A program made the translations under genes and the position numbers. 64,000 bases of DNA from Toxonevra muliebris (Eukaryota; Arthropoda; Insecta; Diptera; Pallopteridae): positions 62,552,852 through 62,616,851 of the forward strand of contig OY829329.1 in NCBI GenBank assembly GCA_963691655.1. The letters are read 5' to 3'. This document shows positions 56,225-64,000 of the stretch, piece by piece. The notes under the pieces are model-generated. The model was not told the origin of the DNA. It was given only the letters and a program-made list of their open reading frames with translations, and searched no databases. Numbering within the stretch: position 1 is the first letter of the stretch; each line of letters opens with the position of its first letter.

Positions 56225-56260
56225 TATAGAAACAAGTTTATCACATTTTAGAGTGTAGTC
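56225..56260 (+). promoter_or_regulatory. U7 core promoter
   Basis: TATAGAA is at 56225-56231 and GTGTAGTCACT with its A at 56257, 32 nt apart. Confidence 0.5.
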
Positions 56261-56334
56261 ACTATTAGCTAAGAAGAAAACAACAAGTGCTAAAGAAAAA
56301 TATCTCAGGAATCACATGGTCAAAGTTGAAAACT

Positions 56335-58841
56335 ATGGCTCACATCAATATAAAAACGACAACATCATTCTCACTGCAACAACACCAACAATTTAGCAAA
56401 ATCAAACAAGATCATACATTTCTCGATGATATAAAATTTTTACTTTGGACAGTTAAAATAACTGGATTATTACCAAATTACAATAATATAAACGAATATG
56501 AAATCGAAGCTCCAACCAGAAACAGCAAAATCTATACTTATTTCATACGTTGTGTGATATTTTCATTAATAGCTTTTAATTTGTATACATACGTGTATTT
56601 TAATCCATTTGATACTTATGAGAATCAACATCCAATATCCAACAACACAGATATGGTAACAACAATTGTTGAAGTAGCATTTGCTACATTTGTATACGTA
56701 GCAATAATATGCAATAATTCATGGAACTCAAAACAACTCATTACAATAATCAATGATTTACTTGAAGTAGATCAAGAGATAAACAAAAGGAAAAATTCCA
56801 TATTCCTTGAGAATAATTGTGCATTTAGTAAGAAATTTATTATTGGTATGATATTGTGTCAAACTTATATGTCATACCTGGAGACAACATTTGAAAACGG
56901 AGTAACGCCTACCGCATTTTCTATAACCGTTGCTATCTACAATCTACAAAATACTTTGTCAGGAATATTCATTGTTTTACTATCAACATTATTGCGCATA
57001 GTAGCAATGCGTTTTGCATATCTGAATGCAATATTAAGAAAATATAGCAATGACAGCAGAAGCACTAGCAACATAACAACTAGTTGCTATGAGCAGAAAA
57101 TACAGGTTCACCAGCAACAGGAGCAACATCAACAAAGGCAACCGCTTTTTGTCCACCGATATCAGCAACAAAAGGAAAAACAAGAAAATATTGAAAGCGA
57201 TTCGAGTGTTTGGCAAATGTTTTCTATAGAAACTCATTTTTGCTATGGCTTACATAGTAAATTGGTCCACACATACAAATCGATAAATGATTTTTGTGGT
57301 CTGATTATTGCATTATATTTGGGATTTACTTTCTACTCGGTAACCGGGACCTTATATTATATTTTTGTTCAAATCTCTGGTCCATTGGAATTTCCATTGG
57401 CATTATGCCAAGTTATTATTGTCTGGTTGGGTTTCAATTTTTCGATTATTACATTATTGGCACGAAATTGTCATCAAGCATCGAAAGAGGTACGTATTCA
57501 AGTTATGACTGGATTTATGAACAAACAAAAAATATCAAATTAATACTTAATATCATATAAAGTTGAGTAGAATTGCGAACTAGATTGAAAATTACATGTG
57601 TCTGTTATCGTCATTTGACTTTACGTCTGACCTGAAGTCAGCAGATAAATTGATTGTGAATACAGAACTTGTCAGCTATCTTGTTAAATTAGATTTTGAA
57701 ATGTTTCTAAGTTATCTGACCGTGTCAGATTTTATTTAAAGTTATCTGACAGATCAGTCAGTATAAATATGCTATACGCTTAGTAAAGCATTTCAATTCT
57801 GTCTGCAGGAGTTAACTTTCCATTAAAACCTGCAACCATATTATCAGTAGTTTTCTTCTTTTTTTATGGCACACCAGCTCTTGGAGGTCATAGGCCATTT
57901 TTTTCGCATCCATTCCTGTTGTCGGAATCATATTTGTACTTATTGTTTTATGCTGAATTTGATCGGTGATGTGAAACGATTTCCTTTTTAGATTTTTGAC
58001 CGTGCCGAACATCGAACTCGGAGCTATACTATTTAACAGTCCGACACACTAATCACTACGCCATGGCAACATTTTTTAAATAGATCAATATAGAATAGCT
58101 CTGTTCTTATTACGAAAGAAAGTGATATAGAATGTCAAGACTTAGAAAAGGGTTCTATGATAGGCTTCTATTCTCAAACCCCGTTCAAATTTCGGATAAT
58201 GTAAAAAAAAAAAGAGGGAATCTCATTATCTCTCCGATGATGTATAGTTAATTCTTAAGTCTGTTTATAATTTTTCCTGTTAAATAAGCCAGCTTTAGTT
58301 TCGTTGAACATGGATAAGAAAGAATAATGGTTACTAAATTAGCATCTGGATTGTTATTAAACTTTTTATACCATTTCTTTCCCTACGTTTTTATTGCAGG
58401 CTAATAATACAGCAACGGTATTGGCACGTGTGTATCATAGAAATAAACAGAATCAAAATATTGTAAGTCTATAAATACAATATTTTTAAACTAGAACTTA
58501 ATTTTTAATCAGCAGTTAATATTTCAAACATTTTATCAACAATATACAATAAACTTTGGTTTCTCCCATACAGATTGATAAATATTTAACTAAATGTGTG
58601 AGACAAGAAGTACAATTTACCGCTTACGGTTTCTTCACCATCGATAATACTACACTTTTTAAGGTATCCACAACTTTAACCGAACAAAAAAATTATTTAT
58701 AAATAAATCCAATACTATAAAATATTATTATTACAATTACTATAGATTTTCTCTGCCGTAACTACATATCTTGTCATTCTGATACAATTCATGCAATTGG
58801 AAGAAGCTAAAAATGAAGAAAGACATAAGATTCAAAGCTAA
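56335..58841 (+). CDS. Gustatory receptor U7 (Gr28-like), 4 exons, 467 aa
   Basis: Exons: 56335-57489, 58400-58462, 58574-58663 and 58746-58841, all phase 0. I start at 56335 (ATG GCT CAC ATC), which aligns with the start of every other unit; an in-frame ATG 48 nt upstream lies in the conserved 5' UTR. This is the most diverged unit: KFLLWTVKITG at the N-terminus, YSVTGTLYYIFVQISGPLEFPLAL in segments 5-6, ARVYHRNKQNQNI in exon 2, and Met for Lys right after TYLVILIQF. The Gln-rich loop is expanded (IQVHQQQEQHQQRQ). The donor GTACGT differs from the rest. Intron 1 is the shortest of the array (910 nt). It directly follows the broken U6. Confidence 0.87.
57840..58078 (-). mobile_element. tRNA-derived SINE in U7 intron 1
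   Basis: The minus strand near 58078-58005 has an A box-like TGGCGTAGTGATTAGTGTG and a B box-like GAGTTCGATGTTC at tRNA spacing. The body runs left to a T/A-rich end near 57850. Its head is unlike the SINE at 20186. Confidence 0.65.
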
Positions 58842-59271
58842 GAAACCAAAAAAAACAAACAAAAAAACAAAAATGTACAAAATTACAGTAGATGACGGAT
58901 AAAAGAAAATCACGAAAAAATAAATAAAAAACGAAAAACTCGCTTTTAAGACAGCATTGGTGATACATACTGACAAATTTTTTTGTATATTTATAAAAAG
59001 TCGTGCAATCAACTATATATACATATTTGTATAGCTATTCAAAGTCAATGTCTTTGAATTTAAATTAATTTACCACAAATTCCATATTTTGTATGGATCA
59101 GCTCGGCTCAAATATGATCCTTGTTCCAATCTAATTTTTTATTGAGAAACACTAATATTTACTTAAGCACTAAAATATGTTTTTCCCTTATTAATTTATT
59201 GATTATAAATTGTTTACATTAAAAAATATTTCTTGTTTTATTTAGAAACATATAAAATTTATTTAAAAAAC
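58842..59271. other. U7 3' flank (type A-like)
   Basis: No gene is seen. It is diverged but alignable to the 3' flanks of U1, U3 and U5, with A-rich stretches that can supply polyadenylation signals. Confidence 0.5.
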
Positions 59272-59273
59272 CA

Positions 59274-59288
59274 TTAGGTTAGGTTAGG
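59274..59288 (+). repeat. (TTAGG)3 at the 3' end of a LINE remnant
   Basis: Three exact copies of the insect telomere motif, then TTGG, adjoin the LINE remnant. On that element's strand this is (CCTAA)3 at its 3' end. Confidence 0.8.
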
Positions 59289-59641
59289 TTGGAGTGGCAG
59301 CCTTCTGCTTGAAAGCACACTTAACCACATAATTAGGCTCATTGTGATACCACAGTACGGCGCGACTCCCCCATTTACGGAGTGGAGAACCATGAGGATT
59401 CCATAATGAATCTGGCTATGTCCTTAATATTTATGGATGATAGCTCGGACAGACTAGTGAAGAAAGGTGAACCCAGGAGTTTTAGTCTCCTCTTGGCCAG
59501 GGATGGGCATTCGCACATGAAATGAAGGACTGTTTCTTCCTCCTCCTCAGAGCCGCAGCCCCGACAGAAGTCATTGAATGGCAGTCCAAGTCTTGCAGCC
59601 ATTAACAAAGCAAAAACTTTTTTCTTCAAATTCATTTTCAT
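59289..59641 (-). mobile_element. 3' end of a jockey/I/R1-type non-LTR retrotransposon
   Basis: The minus-strand frame at 59375-59641 (88 aa) has CRGCGSEEEEETVLHFMCECP, the Cys/His cluster found at the C-terminus of these LINE polyproteins after the RNase H region. Only the last 90 codons and a 3' UTR of about 100 nt remain. Confidence 0.75.
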
Positions 59642-60065
59642 TTAATGAAAAAAAAATATTATCTTTCAATTAAAAAAAGAAAGACATAGAATGAAAAATC
59701 GAGAAAATTTCTATACACTGGTTTTGACAAAATTAACTTCATTTTCCAAGCTGAGGTGCATGCCTTTAAACTCTGTTTAACTCATACCATCCTAACGTTT
59801 GATTGGTTCCAAAAGTAATCACTGTTAAACATTTCTCTATATTCTGATTTTAAAATTATCATTAGATAATTTAAAAATATTGTATTTCATCTGACTTCAA
59901 GGCCAGGTAAACAGACCTACTTTTTTGGAAGGTGTTATTGAAAATCAAGAAAAAAAAGTAAAATTAATTATTTTGCATTGAAATGAGAAATTCACCTAGA
60001 TAAAATGACAAACTTTAAGTAGAAATTATAAGTTATAACTTATTATAAGAATACTTATATAGAGA
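59642..60065. other. Spacer without recognised features
   Basis: AT-rich. Part resembles the type A spacer downstream of the odd units (an AAAAATATTATCTTTCAATTA-like stretch near 59650). Confidence 0.4.
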
Positions 60066-61466
60066 AACTAGCTGACCCGGCAGACGTTGTTCTGCCCTTT
60101 CTACGAAGAAGCGGGAAAATTTAAGTTTATTTGAATGAAGAAGCATGAAGTTTCTTGGTGTTTAAAATTGAACAATGGTAATGACAATTCAAGCTTAAAG
60201 GACGTACAATGGATTTGGGAAAAATTTTAGATTTAAAAATGAGACATCAAAATTGGCATTTTTAAAAGTATTTAATTTGCTGAAGAATATAAAAGAACGT
60301 TCTAGAAGTTTTATCTAATCCCAAAAACTATTTAAAAATATGGACCCATTTGCTATTTATTATAAAAATAGAATTTATTATAGAATTTGTTACAGCGCAA
60401 CTTATCGGATTTTGACATAGCTGGGCAGGTTCTTGAGATATTTCATAAATTAGTAAAAAAAAAATAATAAAAAAGGATTGGACAAAGTAACAGAAAATAG
60501 TAATGAAAAAAAACAATAAAAAAGTAGTAGGAATATTATTATTATTATTATTTATTTATTAACAAAAATCAATTCTATAAATAAACTTAAGAAACTAGGC
60601 CTTAACTACGATGGTCTTCAGCCCAAGTAGAAATAGTAGTGGCGAATGTAGTAGTAAAAGGAATAGAAAATAGTAATACAATTTGTTGCAAAAAAAAAAA
60701 AATGGTAGAAATGCTTGTAAAAAAGCAACAGAAAAAGTAGTAGAAAAATAGTTGAACATAGTAGTACGAAAATAGTAAAAATGGAGTAGAAAGAGTGGTA
60801 GAAATAATAGTAGTAGAAAAAACTGTAACAAAGTAGTAAACAATAGTAGAAAGTAGTAGTAGAAATTAAGAAAAAACTGTAGGAAAAATGTACTAAAAAA
60901 GTAGTAGGAAAAAAATTCTGAAACAGTAGTAGAAAATATTGGATGAAAAAGTAGAAAATAAGAAGAAATTGTAGAAAAAAAGAAGTTTAAAAGTAGTAGA
61001 TAATAGTAGTAGAAATAGTAGTAGAATAAGTAGTAGAAATATTAGTAGAAAATAAAAGTGAAGCAAGGTGCCACATCCACTAATCCAATAAACTGAAAGA
61101 ATTTAAATTTTAGTACCGTACCATAAATGCCTCCTAAGGTATCTCATAATGGAGATTCTGGTTATATGGATGATGCCACACCCTCTTTGTCCCACCCACA
61201 CCTTCTTTATCTCACCCATATTTTTGTTGTACCATGGCATTGTCAATTCTCGTTATTGTACCAAATTTCTGTACTGTGCTATAAATAGTTCTTGAGATAA
61301 ATTATTAGGATTGTATGGGAGGTGCCACGCCCACTTTCCTAAAAGCCATTATGAATAGCTATATTTGATCCTCCCGCCCAAGAAAATATATTCTGGAAAT
61401 ATGACTTCAATCGGTCCAGTCATTGAGAAGTTACACGATGTGATACACACAAAACTCTATGATTAT
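60066..61466. repeat. Unclassified dispersed-repeat region with low-complexity core
   Basis: It opens with CTAGCTGACCCGGCAGACG and ends near TCGGTCCAGTCATTGAGAAG, phrases I recall from dispersed insect repeats but cannot assign. Between them, about 60480-61070 is a degenerate (GTAGTAGAAA)n tract. GTGCCACGCCCACTTT near 61322 is the inverse of the GGGCGTGG motif seen at 14825-15205. No coding capacity was found. Confidence 0.45.
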
Positions 61467-61469
61467 ATA

Positions 61470-62388
61470 CCACCTTGATCAAAAAGTTCCCGGAATAACC
61501 ACCGTGTGACGCTCCCATCGTTCCGATTTGAGCTCTGATTTTTTGTTAAGTTGGTGCATCTGCTGTTGATATTTCTTCTAAATCTTAGCGTCAATGCTTG
61601 ACATGTGCCATGTTACGTAGCCAAGAGTACATCTATCTCTGTGTGTGTTGGCGATTTTTTACAATTTTATTAAATTGTATTGTATTAAATTTTGCATAAA
61701 AAACGGATTTAATGATGCGCGAACGTTGGAAATGTTGGAGAAGTGTTTCGGCAACGATTCTCTAAAAAAAACGGTCGTTTACCAGTGTCACGAGCGGTTC
61801 AAAAGTGGACGTGAGTCAATCGAAGATGATGAACGCAGTGGCAGACCATCGACATCGAAAACTGACGAAAACGTTGATAAAGTAAAAGAAATTTTGGTTA
61901 ATAACCGCAAATCAATCATCAGAAAGTATAATTTGGGCGTTATGAGGCATTTGCGTGAAGCAATTTGCCGAAAGAGACCAGAATTGTGGACAGAAAACTC
62001 GTGGATTTTGCACCATGATTAACGCACCGTCGCACAGTGTCATCATTATTCGTAATTTTTTGACGAAAAATGCAACAAATACTATCCAACAGCCACCGAA
62101 TTCACCTGATTTGGGTCCCTGTGACTTCTTTCTGTTCAATCGAGTTAAAAAACCATTACGGAGAACGCGTTTCAGCAGCCGAGAGGAAGTAATAGAAAAA
62201 TCGCAGGAAGCACTGATGGATATACCGAAAACCGAATATAAAAAATGTTTGGAGGATTGGATCAAGCGCTGGCATAAGTGTGTTGCAGTCGATGGGGATT
62301 ACTTTGAAGGAGACAATATAAATTTATATGAATAGACTTGTATTTTTAATTTTCTGAATAAATTCCGGGAACTTTTTGATCAAGGTAG
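61470..62388 (+). mobile_element. mariner-like element, internally deleted (copy 2)
   Basis: The ends CCACCTTGATCAAAAAGTTC and (inverted) CTACCTTGATCAAAAAGTTC are flanked by TA (61468-61469 and 62389-62390). The interior matches the copy at 7774-8702 but keeps about 36 nt more near 62041-62080. The right end has one substitution. Confidence 0.9.
61645..62335 (+). pseudogene. mariner transposase remnant (copy 2)
   Basis: The N-terminal helix-turn-helix region (VVYQCHERFKSG, SGRPSTSKTDEN) joins, after the internal deletion, to WILHHD. A frame break follows, then NAPSHSV and NSPDLGPCDFFLFN; the Gly replaces the Ala of copy 1. The original start codon is not preserved. The first catalytic Asp region is missing. 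Confidence 0.85.
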
Positions 62389-62390
62389 TA

Positions 62391-63224
62391 TATAAAGATA
62401 GGTCTATTTGTTGCTCATAATTATTTCTAAAATACTGCGTTAAATATAAAGATTTGATTCTAGTGAATATTCAATACTTATGACGTAGCATGGAAGTATT
62501 TTTAATTTTTTTTTTCTACACCTGGTCACCTTATTCTCTTGGGCTCAGCCAAAAACTACTACACCCTCTTAAGTTCAGAAAGAAATTTTCTTTATTTTTT
62601 AAGTACTAAAATTTCTTATTGAAGGCATAAACCTAAACATTTATTTCCTCAAGGCTTGGTGCAGGACGATATTATCGAATGGCCTCTGTGACCAGGGAAC
62701 ATAACATGTACCTCCAACAGTAATTTAATATATGAAGGCTAGATAGTCACTAGGACACAAAACTGTATACTCATAAGTCAACATCAACCCTTGCGGAGCA
62801 ATGAACGGTTAATTTCCACTCAGCCAAGCTTTGTATTCACAAAATACTCAGTGCTGTAGCTGCGAAACTAGGAAGCTAATGTTTTGCAGTACGTGTATAT
62901 AAAGCTTTAATTTTCTATGACAGCAACTGGTATTCAATTAGTTTAATGAATTTTTCTCTATTAAGCTATAATCAACCCATCTTCAATTATATGATAAAAA
63001 TTTAATTTAGACATTTTACAGTGGCATAAAATTAAATTTTTTCTCATAAAAATTAACGAAGTTAATGCAGAAAGATCTTAACACTTCAACACGCCTGTAA
63101 AAAAAAGCACATGTACTGCCTTTTGGGTCACAAAATGACCTTAAAGTGGTATGAATGCTAAAATTAATAAAAGTTCGAATTGTTCCGGTAGCGACATCCA
63201 ATTTCAATCCAATAACATTTATTA
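62391..63224. other. Spacer upstream of U8, first part
   Basis: No gene is seen. From about 62815 it follows the usual upstream block (TTTTACAGTGGCATAAAATT landmark near 63010). Confidence 0.45.
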
Positions 63225-63600
63225 AACAGTATGTAACAAAATTGAGCAAATAAAGGGACATTTTTGGTACACGAAAAATAGCCAAAAATTGCTTTAAATT
63301 AAAAAGTATCAGCATAGTTAAGCTTCTACAAATCCAGATGAACAAACGTTTTTAAAATCAGATAATATCTTCAGGTTCAAAAAAGTTCTTGAAAGTACCG
63401 AAATTTCGACAATAAGTTATGATTTTTCAAAAATTGTTGGCCAAAAATTTGTTCAAATTTCATTGCACAAACATAATGCAAAAATAATTTTTGAAATCAG
63501 ATAATGTTTAATGGTGCCACAAGAGGTTCATAGTTTAGAAGTTTCGACCATAATTTATACTTTTCATACAATTTTTGCTGAATTTCTGAAAACTTACAAG
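63225..63600 (-). mobile_element. Diverged pogo-like remnant, inverted
   Basis: Read on the minus strand, this resembles the right part of the element at 45613-46767. Shared landmarks are TTTTTGGCTATTT, CCTTTATTT and GAACCTGAAGATATTATCTG. No inverted end is recognisable. Confidence 0.55.
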
Positions 63601-63757
63601 CTTTGTACATTTGGCGTTCGATTAACTTAAAACGGCGATTATGAAGTTAAGGAACTAATCTTTGGCACCGAATTTTTTAATACTAAAGTATAAATCATTT
63701 TTTGATTACTCAAAACTGAGTTTTGGCCCAATATGTAATGAATTTCAAAGTTAAGTA

Positions 63758-63796
63758 TATAAAAACTTATTTTACGCCACATTTCATAGTATAGTC
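63758..63796 (+). promoter_or_regulatory. U8 core promoter
   Basis: TATATAAAAA begins at 63756 (core 63758-63764). TATAGTCACT has its aligned A at 63793, 35 nt downstream. Confidence 0.5.
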
Positions 63797-63861
63797 ACTA
63801 TTAAATAAGAAGAGAACAAGTGCTAAAAAATAATATTTAAGGAATCAAATAGTCAAAAACT

Positions 63862-64000
63862 ATGTCTCACAAAAATATAACACTGGCAACATCATTTCCA
63901 CTACAAAAACAGCAACAATCTGGCAAAATCAAAGAAAACCATACATTTCTCGACGATATAAAATTTTCACTTTGGATAGTTAAAATAACTGGATTATTAC
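63862..64000 (+). CDS. Gustatory receptor U8, 5' part of exon 1 only
   Basis: The first 46 codons are seen before the window ends. The start MSHKNI and the block HTFLDDIKFSLWIVKITGLL match the N-terminal cytoplasmic region of the other units. The N-terminus has KQQQSGKIKENH, closest to U4 and U6. It shows that the array continues to the right. Nothing can be said about its integrity. Confidence 0.85.
   Translation, partial: MSHKNITLATSFPLQKQQQSGKIKENHTFLDDIKFSLWIVKITGLL

Noticed and set aside
56287..56334. Upstream in-frame ATG of U7
   Set aside because: All other units start at the position of 56335, and the upstream codons fall in the shared 5' UTR.
58005..58078. Possible tRNA gene in U7 intron 1
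   Set aside because: It has tRNA-like boxes but poor arm pairing, and it continues into a SINE-like body.
60480..61070. Possible CRISPR-like or satellite array (GTAGTAGAAA repeats)
   Set aside because: Repeats are degenerate with no regular spacer; this is a simple-sequence tract in a eukaryotic genome.

Overview
The window is nuclear DNA of an insect, most likely a higher fly (Diptera). It is AT-rich, has spliced genes with short introns, and carries many insect-type transposable elements: Ty3/mdg4 and BEL/Pao LTR elements, mariner, pogo, piggyBac-like and Harbinger-like DNA elements, RTE-like and jockey/I-like LINE remnants, and tRNA-derived SINEs. The species cannot be fixed from sequence alone.

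The core is a tandem array of eight gustatory-receptor units (U1-U8), all on the + strand, with start codons at 9861, 15358, 24329, 31081, 37597, 43523, 56335 and 63862. The eighth runs off the right edge. Each complete unit has one large exon of about 380-386 codons with six membrane segments. Three small exons follow (63, 90 and 96-102 nt); the last carries the seventh segment with the receptor signature TYLVILIQF. Spliced products are 463-470 aa. The C-terminal exons and gene plan recall the Drosophila Gr28a/Gr28b clade, but here every first exon has its own set of 3' exons instead of sharing one set. Each unit is preceded by a conserved block with a TATA-like box, an initiator-like element about 32-35 nt further on, and a short 5' UTR.

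Layout: 1 to about 6805, a minus-strand Osvaldo/Ulysses-like Ty3 retrotransposon cut by the left edge (pol, gag, leader, tRNA-Lys primer site, long LTR). 7774-8702, a deleted mariner. 9861-46947, units U1 to U6 with repeats in their introns and spacers. 47012-53603, a full-length BEL/Pao element with apparently identical LTRs and an open 1857-codon ORF, inserted exactly at the exon 2 splice donor of U6. 53728-58841, the rest of U6 and all of U7. 59274-63600, LINE, mariner and pogo debris. 63862-64000, the start of U8.

U6 is a pseudogene by two independent lesions: the BEL insertion and a 2-nt deletion in exon 3. The units are mosaics. Spacer types alternate (odd against even units), and exon 1 similarity groups (U1/U5, U4/U6) disagree with intron and 3' exon groups (U2/U4, U5/U6), so duplication of two-unit blocks plus unequal exchange or conversion is likely. 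Because paralogous units supply empty sites, several insertions can be defined to the base with their target duplications from this window alone.
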